NCBI RefSeq assembly: GCF_007858275.1
Contig: NZ_VFEV01000016.1
Coordinates: forward strand, 1 to 64,000
From: Pseudomonas proteolytica
Lineage (GTDB): Bacteria; Pseudomonadota; Gammaproteobacteria; Pseudomonadales; Pseudomonadaceae
DNA: 64,000 bases
Direction: 5' to 3'
Shown: positions 17,179 to 26,448 of the stretch, piece after piece
Layout of the letters: each line of letters opens with the position of its first letter
How positions within the stretch are numbered: position 1 is the stretch's first letter
Notes under the pieces: generated by a model
What the model was told of the DNA's origin: nothing
The model's input: the letters and a program-made list of their open reading frames with translations, nothing else
The model's database searches: none
Made by a program: the position numbers and the translations under genes

Positions 17179-18887
17179 GCACTCAAGTGCCTGAAACCCT
17201 GACCGTGCTGATCGCCGAAGACAGCGCCACTGATCTGCTATTGCTCTCGACCATCGTGCGCCGCCAGGGCCATCACGTGCTGACCGCCAGCAATGGCGCC
17301 GAAGCGGTGCAGGTGTTTGCCCGCGACCGCCCGCAGTTGGTGTTGATGGATGCCCTGATGCCGGTGATGGACGGCTTCGAGGCGGCCCGGCAGATCAAGC
17401 AGCTGGCTGGCGAGGCGCTGGTGCCCATCATCTTCCTTACCTCCCTGCGTGAGAGTGAAGCCCTGGCGCGCTGCCTGGATGCCGGCGGCGACGACTTTCT
17501 GGCCAAGCCCTACAACCAGGTCATCCTGGCGGCGAAGATCAACGCCATGGACCGCCTGCGCCGGTTGCAGGCCACGGTCCTCGAGCAGCGCGACCTGATC
17601 GCCCGCCACCATGACTACCTGCTGCACGAGCAACGGGTGGCCAAGGCGGTGTTCGACAAGGTCGCCCACTCCGGCTGCATCAACGCGGCCCCGAACATTC
17701 GCTACCTGCAATCACCCTATGCGCTGTTCAACGGCGACCTGCTGCTGGCGGCCTACACGCCATCGGGGGACATGCACGTGCTGCTGGGTGATTTCACCGG
17801 CCATGGGCTGCCGGCGGCCGTCGGCGCGATGCCCCTGGCCGAGGTGTTCTACGGCATGACCGCCAAGGGCTATGGCCTGGCGCAGACCCTGCGGGAGATG
17901 AACGCCAAGCTCAAGCGCATCCTGCCGGTGGACATGTTCTGCTGTGCCACGCTGTTGTGCCTCAGCGTGCAGCGGCGGGTGGTGGAGGTATGGAACGGCG
18001 GGATGCCCGATGGCTATGTGCATGAAGTGGCCACCGGCAGGCGCACGCCGTTGGTGTCCCGGCATTTGCCGCTGGGCGTGTTGGCGCCCGAGGTCTTTGA
18101 CGATGGCACTGAAGTCTGGCCGATGGCCCTGGGGGATCGGGTGTTCCTGCTGTCCGATGGGGTGATTGATACGGCGGATGCCAGCGAACAATTGTTTGGG
18201 GTGGAGCGTTTGCTTGAGGTGTTCGCCGCCAACCGCGAGCCTGAGTGCCTGTTTGAGGAAATCGAACAAGCCCTTGCCGGGTTTCGTGGCCAGGTACGCG
18301 ATGATGTGAGCCTGGTGGAAATCAGCCTGTTGCCCGGCCAGGTTTTGCATTCTTCGACCATGCAATACACCGACAGTGGGCAGTCGTGCCCGCTGGACTG
18401 GTCAGTGAGTTTTGAATTTCGCGCCGAAACCCTAAAACGTTACAACCCGTTGCCGTACTTGCTGCAACTGCTCCTGGAAATCCACGGCCTGCGCGGCCAG
18501 AGTGGCGCGCTGTACAGCGTAATGGCCGAGTTGTATTCCAATGCGCTGGAGCATGGCGTGCTGGGCCTGGACTCCCAGCTCAAGCGCGATGTGCAGGGCT
18601 TTGCCCGCTACTATCGCCTGCGCAGCGAGCGGCTCGACCAGTTGAACAGTGGTTATGTACGCATACATGTGGATGTGCTGCCGACCGAAGTGGGTGGGCG
18701 CCTGAGCTTGCGTATCGAAGACAGTGGTCCGGGCTTTGACGTGGAAGCCATGCTGGCGCGGCCGCTGGATATCGACCGTCTGTCTGGGCGCGGGCTGAAC
18801 CTGGTCCGGCAACTGAGCAGCGATGTACGCTGGACCGATGGCGGGCGCAGCGTGTGCGTGGAGTTTTGCTGGGTGGCTCTGGCATAA
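17175..18887 (+). CDS. hsbR: Response regulator, PP2C phosphatase and anti-sigma kinase HsbR
   Basis: Three-domain regulator of 570 residues. The receiver (about 8-130) has Asp59 in VLMDALMPVMDG and the lysine in LAKPY. The SpoIIE/PP2C phosphatase (about 175-390) has metal-site sequences GDLLLAAY, LLGDFTGHGLPAA and RDDVSLVEI. The C-terminal RsbW-like HATPase has ELYSNALEHGVLG and DSGPGFD. In P. aeruginosa HsbR (PA3346) takes phosphate from HptB and then dephosphorylates HsbA; without phosphate it acts as the HsbA kinase. The start is TTG 17175, overlapping the hsbA stop. Confidence 0.93.
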   Translation: MSTQVPETLTVLIAEDSATDLLLLSTIVRRQGHHVLTASNGAEAVQVFARDRPQLVLMDALMPVMDGFEAARQIKQLAGEALVPIIFLTSLRESEALARCLDAGGDDFLAKPYNQVILAAKINAMDRLRRLQATVLEQRDLIARHHDYLLHEQRVAKAVFDKVAHSGCINAAPNIRYLQSPYALFNGDLLLAAYTPSGDMHVLLGDFTGHGLPAAVGAMPLAEVFYGMTAKGYGLAQTLREMNAKLKRILPVDMFCCATLLCLSVQRRVVEVWNGGMPDGYVHEVATGRRTPLVSRHLPLGVLAPEVFDDGTEVWPMALGDRVFLLSDGVIDTADASEQLFGVERLLEVFAANREPECLFEEIEQALAGFRGQVRDDVSLVEISLLPGQVLHSSTMQYTDSGQSCPLDWSVSFEFRAETLKRYNPLPYLLQLLLEIHGLRGQSGALYSVMAELYSNALEHGVLGLDSQLKRDVQGFARYYRLRSERLDQLNSGYVRIHVDVLPTEVGGRLSLRIEDSGPGFDVEAMLARPLDIDRLSGRGLNLVRQLSSDVRWTDGGRSVCVEFCWVALA

Positions 18888-18917
18888 TCCGCCGATTCTT
18901 GATCAAGGAGCGAGCAA

Positions 18918-19259
18918 GTGACGCAGATACATATGGACCCTGAAGTGTTGGTGGGTTTGCGGGAAGTGATGGAGGGTGAATACCCCCTTTTGCTCGACAC
19001 CTTCCTCGATGACTCGCAAAAGCGCGTCGAAGCACTGCGCAAGGCGCGCGATGACGCCAAGGCGCTGGGGCAGATTGCCCACAGCTTCAAGGGCAGCAGC
19101 GGCAACCTCGGTGCGGTGCGCCTGGCGCGGCTGTGCCAGCGCCTGGAGGCAGAATCAGCCAAGGCGCAGGTGACCGACCTGGGCAAACTGGTCGACCAGA
19201 TCGACCACGAGTTTGCCTTGGTCAAGCCGCTGTATGAATCGGAGCGCCAGCGCTTCTAG
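18918..19259 (+). CDS. hptB: Histidine phosphotransfer protein HptB
   Basis: HPt-domain protein of 113 residues with the phospho-accepting His55 in IAHSFKGSSGNLGA. In P. aeruginosa HptB collects phosphate from several hybrid kinases (including RetS, PA1611 and SagS) and passes it to HsbR. The start is GTG 18918, with AAGGAG seven bases upstream. A strong terminator follows at once, which closes the hsbA-hsbR-hptB unit. Confidence 0.92.
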   Translation: MTQIHMDPEVLVGLREVMEGEYPLLLDTFLDDSQKRVEALRKARDDAKALGQIAHSFKGSSGNLGAVRLARLCQRLEAESAKAQVTDLGKLVDQIDHEFALVKPLYESERQRF

Positions 19260-19266
19260 GGTTGCC

Positions 19267-19297
19267 CGGGCCGGTTTGCAAAGCTGGCCCGACTTTT
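19267..19297 (+). terminator. Rho-independent terminator after hptB
   Basis: CGGGCCGG pairs with CTGGCCCG (one G-T pair), the stem extends inward through TTT/AAA, and ACTTTTGC follows. It lies eight bases after the hptB stop. Confidence 0.8.
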
Positions 19298-19349
19298 GCT
19301 CTCTATCTTCTGCCTGCGCCCTCGACCCTGCGCAGCGGAGACCTGAACT

Positions 19350-20672
19350 ATGCCTCTAGCCCCCAACTCGCTCCTGCAGGCCGCCCCCGCGGTCAAGCCG
19401 CAGGCTTCCCCCGCCAATGCGCAGGCAACGGCCGCGGACGCGCGGGCCAAAGCGCCAGGCTTTGCACAGGTGTTCGCCAAGGAGTCCAAGGCGGCACCTT
19501 CCAAGGCTGTGGAAATGGCGCCCAAGCCCAGCCGCGACAAGCCGGCCGAGGCCAGCGCGAAGAAGGATGTCGGCAACGACAAGCCTGCCGCTGGCACTCC
19601 AGCAGTTGCCGATAGCGGCAAGACTTTGCCTGCCAAGCCGCCCGCCAAGGCAGACACGGCAGCCAGCAGCGATGACGATAAAAGTGCCGACAAGGATCTG
19701 GCGCAAGCCCAGCCACCGGCAGTCGACCCGGTGCTTGATCCAGCCGTGATCGCGGCGGTGGCCCCCGCCCCAGTGGCGGCCCAGGCTGGCGCGGCAGATG
19801 ACGTCAGCACGCCGCTGCTGGTGACCACGCCGCCGGTCACGGAGGAGGTCGCGCCGGCCTTCGACCCCGAAGCCGATCCATTGGACTCGTTGCCGGCGGT
19901 GCGCCTGGCGATGGAGCAGGGCGGCCATGTCTCAGCCAGCAGCCAGGCGGCGCAAAAGAACTTGCCGGCCCAGGCTGAACCCACCGCCGCGCAGAACTTC
20001 ACCAACGGCCTGGCGGCCATGGTCGACCAGCAGGCGGCCAAGGACAGCACCGACCAGGGGGGCGAAAAGGCTTTCAGTGGCCTGATCGAAGATGGCCTCA
20101 AGGATTTGAAAGGCGCGAGCAGCGACACCCGCGTCGATGACTTCGCCAATCGCCTGGCCGCCTTGACCCAGGCCGCCACGCCCAAGACTGCCAACGCCTT
20201 GCCGCTGAACAACCAGCCGCTGGCCATGCACCAGGGTGGCTGGACCGAGGAAGTGGTGAACCGGGTCATGTACCTGTCCAGCGCCAACCTCAAATCTGCC
20301 GATATCCAATTGCAGCCGGCCGAACTGGGGCGCCTGGATATCCGCGTGAACATCACCGCCGACCAGCAGGCCCAGGTGAATTTCATGAGCGGCCATGCCG
20401 CCGTGCGCGAGGCCCTGGAAAGCCAGTCCGGGCGCCTGCGGGAGATGTTCGCCCAGCAGGGCATGGGCCAGGTCGATGTGAACGTGTCCGACCAGTCCCG
20501 TGGCTGGCAGGGCCAGGGCCAGGACCAACAGCAGAACCAGGCCCGTGGTGTCAGTGGCAGTGGTGGGCACAACGATGGGCATGACACTGGCCTTGCCGGC
20601 GAAGTCACCGAAGTGGCGGCGCCGATAGCCCAGTCCGTTATCGGCTCCAGTGCTGTGGACTACTACGCCTAA
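19350..20672 (+). CDS. fliK: Flagellar hook-length control protein FliK
   Basis: FliK is the secreted ruler that sets hook length and switches export from hook to filament substrates. The protein has 440 residues. The N-terminal two thirds are low-complexity and rich in Ala, Lys and Pro. The conserved C-terminal domain (about 300-385) has the signature SADIQLQPAELGRLDIRVNI and VNFMSGHAAVREALES. A GGAG site precedes ATG 19350. A second FliK-like gene lies at 42087 on the other strand. Confidence 0.95.
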   Translation: MPLAPNSLLQAAPAVKPQASPANAQATAADARAKAPGFAQVFAKESKAAPSKAVEMAPKPSRDKPAEASAKKDVGNDKPAAGTPAVADSGKTLPAKPPAKADTAASSDDDKSADKDLAQAQPPAVDPVLDPAVIAAVAPAPVAAQAGAADDVSTPLLVTTPPVTEEVAPAFDPEADPLDSLPAVRLAMEQGGHVSASSQAAQKNLPAQAEPTAAQNFTNGLAAMVDQQAAKDSTDQGGEKAFSGLIEDGLKDLKGASSDTRVDDFANRLAALTQAATPKTANALPLNNQPLAMHQGGWTEEVVNRVMYLSSANLKSADIQLQPAELGRLDIRVNITADQQAQVNFMSGHAAVREALESQSGRLREMFAQQGMGQVDVNVSDQSRGWQGQGQDQQQNQARGVSGSGGHNDGHDTGLAGEVTEVAAPIAQSVIGSSAVDYYA

Positions 20673-20698
20673 AACCTGACCTGGCTTGCCTGCAATAG

Positions 20699-20906
20699 CG
20701 GTATCTACACATAGTCCCAAGCAGACAGGCCCCCTGTGGCGAGCGGGCTTGCCCCGCGCTGGGCTGCGAAGCAGCCCCAAAACCAGCCACTACGGTTTAC
20801 CTGATACACCGCATTCGGCTTATTGGGGCTGCTTCGCAGCCCAGCGCGGGGCAAGCCCGCTCGCCACGGGGGAGTTTGTCGGTTCCTGGAGGTTGTGTAG
20901 ATACCG
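20699..20906. repeat. Inverted repeat framing REPIN copy 3
   Basis: CGGTATCTACACA at 20699-20711 and TGTGTAGATACCG at 20894-20906 are exact reverse complements and lie on both sides of the REPIN, about 180 bases apart. They may be the outer limits of a larger repeat unit. Confidence 0.7.
20736..20867. repeat. REPIN copy 3 (fliK-fliL)
   Basis: Arms GTGGCGAGCGGGCTTGCCCC and its reverse complement (20848-20867), each followed inward by GCGCTGGGCTGC or its complement. Same family as the other copies. Confidence 0.9.
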
Positions 20907-20954
20907 ATGGCCGCTCCCACATTGACGCATTCCCCCTCTCACTCCAGACAACTC

Positions 20955-20970
20955 TGGCATAACACTTGCT
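20955..20970 (+). promoter_or_regulatory. Sigma54 promoter of fliL
   Basis: TGGCAT, five bases, TTGCT: a good -24/-12 element 51 bases before the fliL start. It fits a fliLMNOPQR-flhB class II operon. Confidence 0.9.
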
Positions 20971-21020
20971 CTTGCCTTCCCGTGGATCTATGAAACCCCG
21001 AATAGTGACGGATTATTGGC

Positions 21021-21524
21021 ATGGCGAAGAGTGACGACGCAGCAACAGCTCCTGCAGCAGGCAAGGGCAAGCTCAAGATGATCCTGTTGATTGTCCTGGC
21101 CTTGTTATTGGCCATCGGCGTGTCGGTGGGGGCTACCTGGTACTTTATGCACAGTGCCCAGAGCAAGCCGGTACCTGCGGCCGAGACCGCCAGCAACGTC
21201 AAGCAACCGGCAATCTTCGAGCAGATGCTCCCGGCCTTTGTCGCCAACTACAACCAGAACGGTCGGCAACGCTACCTGCAGGTGAGTATTTCCCTGCTGG
21301 CGCGCAACCAGGCGGACCTCGATGCCCTCAAGGTGCATATGCCGGTGATCCGCAACAACCTGGTGATGCTGTTCTCCGGGCAGAGTTTCGACAGCCTGGC
21401 CACCCCGGTGGGCCAGGAAATGCTGCGCCAGAAAGTCACTGCCAGCGTGCAGGAAGTGGCCCAGAAAGAACTGGGCAAAGTCGTGGTCGAGCAGGCGCTC
21501 TTCACTAATTTCGTATTGCAGTAG
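21021..21524 (+). CDS. fliL: Flagellar basal body-associated protein FliL
   Basis: Inner-membrane protein that surrounds the stator and supports torque. The protein has 167 residues: a short cytoplasmic start, one membrane helix at about 17-38 (LKMILLIVLALLLAIGVSVG) and a periplasmic FliL domain (RQRYLQVSISLLARNQADLD, MPVIRNNLVMLFSG). It is the first gene of the operon; fliM starts 10 bases later. Confidence 0.96.
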   Translation: MAKSDDAATAPAAGKGKLKMILLIVLALLLAIGVSVGATWYFMHSAQSKPVPAAETASNVKQPAIFEQMLPAFVANYNQNGRQRYLQVSISLLARNQADLDALKVHMPVIRNNLVMLFSGQSFDSLATPVGQEMLRQKVTASVQEVAQKELGKVVVEQALFTNFVLQ

Positions 21525-21533
21525 GATCACGAC

Positions 21534-22502
21534 ATGGCCGTGCAAGACCTGCTGTCCCAGGATGAAATCGACGCCCTGTTGCATGGCGTCGACGATGGTC
21601 TGGTACAGACCGAAATGGCTGCCGAGCCCGGCAGCGTCAAAAGTTATGACCTGACCAGCCAGGATCGCATCGTCCGTGGACGCATGCCGACCCTGGAGAT
21701 GATCAACGAACGTTTTGCCCGCTACACCCGTATCAGCATGTTCAACATGCTGCGCCGCTCGGCGGACGTGGCAGTGGGCGGCGTGCAGGTAATGAAGTTT
21801 GGCGAGTACGTGCATTCGCTGTACGTGCCCACCAGCCTCAACCTGGTCAAGATCAAGCCCCTGCGTGGTACCGCGCTGTTCATCCTCGACGCCAAACTGG
21901 TGTTCAAGCTGGTGGACAACTTCTTTGGCGGCGACGGCCGTCACGCCAAGATCGAAGGCCGTGAATTCACGCCTACCGAGCTGCGCGTGGTGCGCATGGT
22001 GCTGGAGCAGGCCTTTATCGATTTGAAGGAAGCCTGGCAGGCGATCATGGAAGTCAATTTCGAGTACATCAACTCGGAAGTGAACCCGGCCATGGCCAAC
22101 ATCGTCGGGCCCAGCGAAGCCATTGTGGTCTCCACCTTCCACATCGAACTCGATGGCGGTGGCGGCGACCTGCACGTGACCATGCCGTACTCGATGATCG
22201 AGCCGGTGCGCGAGATGCTCGATGCGGGCTTCCAGTCCGACCTCGACGACCAGGACGAACGCTGGGTCAAGGCCCTGCGCGAAGACCTGCTGGATGTCGA
22301 CGTGCCGCTGAGCGCCACCGTGGCGCGTCGCCAATTGCGCCTGCGGGACATTTTGCATATGCAGCCGGGGGATGTGATTCCCGTCGAACTGCCAGACGAA
22401 TTGATCATGCGCGCCAACGGCGTGCCGTCGTTCAAGGTCAAGCTCGGTTCCCACAAGGGCAACCTGGCGTTGCAGGTGGTCGAGCCGATCAACCGTCGCT
22501 GA
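21534..22502 (+). CDS. fliM: Flagellar motor switch protein FliM
   Basis: FliM is the C-ring protein that receives CheY-P and reverses rotation. The protein has 322 residues. The N-terminal CheY-binding peptide is clear: LLSQDEIDALLHGV at about 6-19. The middle CheC-like domain contacts FliG, and the C-terminal SpoA domain contacts FliN (LPDELIMRANGVPSFKVKLG). Normal length. A closely similar acidic peptide occurs in FliN, CheZ and four times in CheA of this window. Confidence 0.98.
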   Translation: MAVQDLLSQDEIDALLHGVDDGLVQTEMAAEPGSVKSYDLTSQDRIVRGRMPTLEMINERFARYTRISMFNMLRRSADVAVGGVQVMKFGEYVHSLYVPTSLNLVKIKPLRGTALFILDAKLVFKLVDNFFGGDGRHAKIEGREFTPTELRVVRMVLEQAFIDLKEAWQAIMEVNFEYINSEVNPAMANIVGPSEAIVVSTFHIELDGGGGDLHVTMPYSMIEPVREMLDAGFQSDLDDQDERWVKALREDLLDVDVPLSATVARRQLRLRDILHMQPGDVIPVELPDELIMRANGVPSFKVKLGSHKGNLALQVVEPINRR

Positions 22503-22557
22503 CTCAACCCGATGATGCATCCCTAATTCATGATTTTTGCTGCGCCGAGGACATGTA

Positions 22558-23025
22558 ATGGCTACCGAACACGAAAACACTTCCGCCGAAGACCAGGCCC
22601 TGGCTGACGAATGGGCGGCAGCCCTGGAAGAAACCGGCGATGCAGGCCAGGACGATATCGACGCCTTGCTGGCAGCCGACGCCGCCACTGCACCCGTGGG
22701 CAACCGCTTGCCTATGGAAGAGTTCGGCAGCGTGCCGAAGAACCATGAGCCGGTATCGCTGGATGGTCCGAACCTGGACGTGATCCTCGATATCCCGGTG
22801 TCGATCTCCATGGAAGTGGGCAGTACCGAGATCAATATCCGCAACCTGCTGCAGCTCAACCAGGGGTCGGTGATCGAGCTCGACCGCCTGGCCGGCGAGC
22901 CGCTGGATGTGCTGGTCAACGGCACATTGATTGCCCATGGCGAAGTCGTAGTGGTCAACGAGAAGTTCGGCATCCGCCTGACTGACGTGATCAGCCCCAG
23001 CGAACGTATCAAGAAGCTGCGCTGA
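22558..23025 (+). CDS. fliN: Flagellar motor switch protein FliN
   Basis: FliN is the lowest C-ring protein and docks FliH. The protein has 155 residues. The SpoA domain fills the C-terminal half (DIPVSISMEVGSTEINIRNL, then NGTLIAHGEVVVVNEKFGIR). The N-terminal extension carries GQDDIDALLAA at 30-40, much like the FliM CheY-binding peptide. I chose ATG 22558 because GAGGA lies six bases upstream; an in-frame TTG at 22537 is less likely. Confidence 0.96.
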   Translation: MATEHENTSAEDQALADEWAAALEETGDAGQDDIDALLAADAATAPVGNRLPMEEFGSVPKNHEPVSLDGPNLDVILDIPVSISMEVGSTEINIRNLLQLNQGSVIELDRLAGEPLDVLVNGTLIAHGEVVVVNEKFGIRLTDVISPSERIKKLR

Positions 23026-23026
23026 G

Positions 23027-23461
23027 ATGGCGCGCCGCTGGCTGGGACTCGTGTGGGCATTGCCCCTGGGCGTGATGGCGGCTGAACCGGTGGCCCAGGT
23101 CGCCGTGCCCGCCGCCGGCGCCAGCGTGACGGGGCAACTGACCCAGTTGGTGCTGGGCCTGTTGCTGGTGGTGGGGCTGATCTTCGTCCTCGCCTGGCTG
23201 TTGCGCCGGGTGCAACGCATCGGCCCGGGCAACGCCCAGGTCATTGAACTGGTGGGCTCGCGGGCCTTGGGGCCGCGTGACCGCCTGGTGCTGGTGCAGG
23301 TGGGCGAAGAGCAGATCCTGCTCGGCCTCACCCCAGGCCGTATTACCCCGTTGCATGTGCTCAAGCATCCGGTGAGCGTGGCCCAGACCGAGGCCGCCAC
23401 ACCGGAGTTCGCCCAGCGCCTGATGGAGCTGATGGGCAAGGACCAGAAGGATAAGAAGTAA
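23027..23461 (+). CDS. fliO: Flagellar biosynthesis protein FliO
   Basis: FliO is a small membrane protein that helps assemble the FliP ring of the export gate. The protein has 144 residues. It has a signal-like start ([17 protein letters not shown]), one membrane helix at about 41-60 ([19 protein letters not shown]), and a cytoplasmic part with [23 protein letters not shown] 23027 lies one base after the fliN stop, and its own last base is shared with the fliP start. Confidence 0.94.
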   Translation: MARRWLGLVWALPLGVMAAEPVAQVAVPAAGASVTGQLTQLVLGLLLVVGLIFVLAWLLRRVQRIGPGNAQVIELVGSRALGPRDRLVLVQVGEEQILLGLTPGRITPLHVLKHPVSVAQTEAATPEFAQRLMELMGKDQKDKK

Positions 23462-24204
23462 TGCGCGTTCTACTGACGCTCATGCTGTTGCTGGCAGCGC
23501 CGCTGGCGTTCGGCGCGGACCCGTTGTCGATCCCTGCGATCACCCTGGGCACCAATGCGGCCGGCGCCCAGGAGTATTCGGTCAGCCTGCAGATCCTGCT
23601 GATCATGACCGCGCTGAGTTTTATCCCGGCGTTCGTCATGCTGATGACCAGCTTTACCCGGATCATTATCGTGTTCTCGATCCTGCGCCAGGCCCTGGGC
23701 CTGCAGCAGACCCCCTCGAACCAGATCCTCACCGGCATGGCGCTGTTCCTGACGCTGTTCATCATGGCGCCGGTGTTCGACAAGGTGAACCAGCAAGCCC
23801 TGCAACCCTACCTGGCAGAGAAAATGACGGCCCAGGACGCGGTGGAAAAGGCCCAGGGCCCGATCAAGGACTTTATGCTGTCGCAGACCCGGTCCAGCGA
23901 CCTGGAACTGTTCGTGCGCCTGTCCAAGCGCACTGACATCGCCAGCCCGGACCAGGCACCCTTGACCATCCTGGTGCCGGCGTTTGTCACCTCCGAGCTC
24001 AAGACCGCGTTCCAGATCGGCTTCATGATCTTTATCCCGTTCCTGATCATCGACCTGGTGGTGGCCAGTGTGCTGATGGCCATGGGGATGATGATGCTGT
24101 CGCCGCTGATCATTTCGTTGCCGTTCAAGATCATGCTGTTTGTACTGGTGGATGGTTGGGCGCTGATTATCGGCACCCTGGCCGGCAGTTTCGGAGGGGT
24201 ATAG
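23461..24204 (+). CDS. fliP: Flagellar export gate protein FliP
   Basis: Core subunit of the export gate. The protein has 247 residues, with a cleavable signal peptide ([19 protein letters not shown]) and about four membrane segments. Family signatures are [20 protein letters not shown] and [20 protein letters not shown] near the start, and [20 protein letters not shown] with [20 protein letters not shown] near the end. It overlaps fliO by one base. Confidence 0.98.
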   Translation: MRVLLTLMLLLAAPLAFGADPLSIPAITLGTNAAGAQEYSVSLQILLIMTALSFIPAFVMLMTSFTRIIIVFSILRQALGLQQTPSNQILTGMALFLTLFIMAPVFDKVNQQALQPYLAEKMTAQDAVEKAQGPIKDFMLSQTRSSDLELFVRLSKRTDIASPDQAPLTILVPAFVTSELKTAFQIGFMIFIPFLIIDLVVASVLMAMGMMMLSPLIISLPFKIMLFVLVDGWALIIGTLAGSFGGV

Positions 24205-24208
24205 CGCC

Positions 24209-24478
24209 ATGACTCCAGAAGTCGCCGTCGACCTGTTTCGTGAAGCACTGTGGCTGACCACCCTGATGGTCGCCGTGCTGGTGGTGCCCAGCCTGTTGGT
24301 GGGGTTGCTGGTGGCGATGTTCCAGGCCGCCACGCAGATCAACGAACAAACCTTGAGCTTCCTTCCGCGCCTGCTGGTGATGCTGGTGACGCTGATCGTT
24401 GCCGGCCCCTGGCTGGTGCAGACCTTCATGGAATACATCCTGCAGTTGTACGGCAGTATTCCGCAGTTGATCGGCTGA
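24209..24478 (+). CDS. fliQ: Flagellar export gate protein FliQ
   Basis: Small gate subunit of 89 residues with two membrane helices (ALWLTTLMVAVLVVPSLLVG and FLPRLLVMLVTLIVAGPWLV) and the family motif VAMFQAATQINEQTLSFLPR between them. It lies four bases after fliP and four before fliR. Confidence 0.97.
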   Translation: MTPEVAVDLFREALWLTTLMVAVLVVPSLLVGLLVAMFQAATQINEQTLSFLPRLLVMLVTLIVAGPWLVQTFMEYILQLYGSIPQLIG

Positions 24479-24482
24479 CCTG

Positions 24483-25268
24483 ATGCAGTCCTTGCTGGCG
24501 TTGACCGACACCCAGATCAGCACCTGGGTGGCTGCGTTCATCCTGCCGCTGTTTCGGGTGGGCGCCTTGCTGATGACCATGCCGGTGATCGGTACCACGC
24601 TGGTCCCCAAGCGCGTACGCCTGTTTTTCACGGTAGCGATTACGGTGGTCATCGTGCCGACGCTGCCAGCGATGCCGCCGGTCAACGCCCTGGACCTCAG
24701 TGCGCTGTTGCTGATCGCCGAACAGATCCTGATCGGCGCCTTGATGGGCTTCTCCCTGACCCTGTTCTTCCAGGCTTTCGTGATTGCCGGGCAAATCGTC
24801 TCGATCCAGATGGGTATGGGCTTCGCCTCCATGGTCGACCCCACCAACGGCGTATCGGTGGCGGTGATCGGGCAGTTCCTGACCATGCTGGTGACCTTGC
24901 TGTTTCTGGCAATGAACGGCCATCTGGTGGCGTTCGAGATCCTCACCGAGAGCTTCACCACGTTACCGGTGGGCGAGGGCTTGATCGTCAATCACTTCTG
25001 GGAAGTGGTCGGTCGCCTCAGTTGGGTGCTGGGCGCCGCGTTGCTGCTGGTGCTGCCGGCGATCACCGCGTTGCTGGTGGTCAACATTGCGTTCGGCGTG
25101 ATGACCCGCGCTGCGCCGCAGTTGAACATCTTCGCCATTGGTTTCCCGCTGACCCTGGTGTTGGGTCTGGGGATTTTCTGGGTCGGCCTGGCCGACATTC
25201 TCAATCAGTATCAACCGCTGGCCAGTGACGCCTTGCAGTTCTTACGTGATCTGGCACGGGCGCGCTGA
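24483..25268 (+). CDS. fliR: Flagellar export gate protein FliR
   Basis: Gate subunit that completes the FliP5-FliR1-FliQ4 complex. The protein has 261 residues with about six membrane segments and family patterns such as FRVGALLMTMPVIGTTLVPK and GLALGFSL-like GALMGFSLTLFFQAFVIAGQ. It is followed after three bases by flhB. Confidence 0.97.
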   Translation: MQSLLALTDTQISTWVAAFILPLFRVGALLMTMPVIGTTLVPKRVRLFFTVAITVVIVPTLPAMPPVNALDLSALLLIAEQILIGALMGFSLTLFFQAFVIAGQIVSIQMGMGFASMVDPTNGVSVAVIGQFLTMLVTLLFLAMNGHLVAFEILTESFTTLPVGEGLIVNHFWEVVGRLSWVLGAALLLVLPAITALLVVNIAFGVMTRAAPQLNIFAIGFPLTLVLGLGIFWVGLADILNQYQPLASDALQFLRDLARAR

Positions 25269-25271
25269 GCC

Positions 25272-26408
25272 ATGGCCGAGAGCGAGAGTGGTCAGGACAA
25301 AACAGAAGACCCCACGGAGAAACGTAAAAAGGACTCCAGGGAAAAGGGCGAGATTGCCCGCTCCAAAGAGCTCAACACCCTCGCGGTGATGCTCGCCGGT
25401 GCCGGTGGCCTGCTGATCTACGGCGGCGGCCTGGCCCAGGACCTGATGGAAATCATGAAGCACAACTTCTCCCTGCCCCGGGAAGTGCTGCTGGACCCGC
25501 GTGCCATGGGCATCTACCTGCTGCACTCGGGGAAGATCGCGATCCTTGCCGCGCAACCGGTGCTGATCACCTTGCTCCTGGCGGCGATCATCGGGCCGAT
25601 CTCCTTGGGCGGCTGGCTGTTTGCGGCCGGCAGCCTGGCGCCAAAATTCAGCCGGATGAACCCCGGTGCCGGGATCAAGCGCATGTTCTCCGCCAAGGCC
25701 GTGGTGGAGCTGCTCAAGGCCTTGGCGAAATTCTTTATCATCCTGTTCGTGGCGTTGGTGGTGTTGAAGTCAGATATCGACGACCTGCTGCGTATCGCCC
25801 ATGAGCCGCTGGACCTGGCAATCATCCATAGCGTGCAGTTGGTGGGGTGGAGCTCATTGTGGATGGCCTGCGGGCTGATCCTGATTGCAGCGGTGGATGC
25901 GCCGATCCAGCTGTGGGAAAGCCACAAGAAACTGCTGATGACCAAGCAGGAAGTGCGCGACGAGCACAAAGACCAGGAAGGCAAGCCGGAAGTGAAGCAG
26001 CGCATCCGCCAGCTGCAGCGCGAGATGTCCCAGCGCAAGATGATGGCTTCGGTGCCCGATGCCGACGTGGTCATCACCAACCCGACCCACTATGCCGTGG
26101 CGCTCAAATACGACGCCGAGAAGGGCGGTGCGCCGCTGTTGCTGGCCAAGGGCAGTGACTTCACCGCCTTGAAAATCCGCGAAATCGCCCAGGCCAACGA
26201 TATCCTGCTGCTGGAATCACCGGCGCTGGCGCGTTCGATCTTCTACTCAACCGACCTTGACCATGAAATCCCGGCCGGGCTGTACCTGGCGGTGGCGCAG
26301 GTGCTGGCCTACGTCTACCAGATCCGCCAATACCGTGCGGGTAAGGGCAAGCGTCCGGATCCGCTCAAGGATTTGCCGATTCCGCCGGATTTGCAGCGCG
26401 ATTCCTGA
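25272..26408 (+). CDS. flhB: Flagellar export switch protein FlhB
   Basis: FlhB changes export specificity after FliK measures the hook. The protein has 378 residues. It has a charged start (ESGQDKTEDPTEKRKKDSRE), four membrane segments and a cytoplasmic domain with the self-cleavage motif NPTH (Asn270-Pro271) in VVITNPTHYAVALKYD. A standalone gene resembling this C-terminal domain lies at 41761 on the other strand. Confidence 0.98.
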   Translation: MAESESGQDKTEDPTEKRKKDSREKGEIARSKELNTLAVMLAGAGGLLIYGGGLAQDLMEIMKHNFSLPREVLLDPRAMGIYLLHSGKIAILAAQPVLITLLLAAIIGPISLGGWLFAAGSLAPKFSRMNPGAGIKRMFSAKAVVELLKALAKFFIILFVALVVLKSDIDDLLRIAHEPLDLAIIHSVQLVGWSSLWMACGLILIAAVDAPIQLWESHKKLLMTKQEVRDEHKDQEGKPEVKQRIRQLQREMSQRKMMASVPDADVVITNPTHYAVALKYDAEKGGAPLLLAKGSDFTALKIREIAQANDILLLESPALARSIFYSTDLDHEIPAGLYLAVAQVLAYVYQIRQYRAGKGKRPDPLKDLPIPPDLQRDS

Positions 26409-26448
26409 GTAGCAACTGGGGGCTTGCCTGGGTTTTAGGGGTTTGTTT

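Larger units (their letters stand above)
20673..21020. other. Intergenic stretch between fliK and fliL
   Basis: 348 bases without a gene. It contains a REPIN (20736-20867) nested in a 13-base inverted repeat (20699-20711 and 20894-20906) and the sigma54 promoter of fliL (20955-20970). Confidence 0.85.

Noticed and set aside
21105..23060. A 651-codon minus-strand frame opposite fliL-fliM-fliN
   Set aside because: It crosses three certain plus-strand genes and shows only low-complexity shadow sequence.
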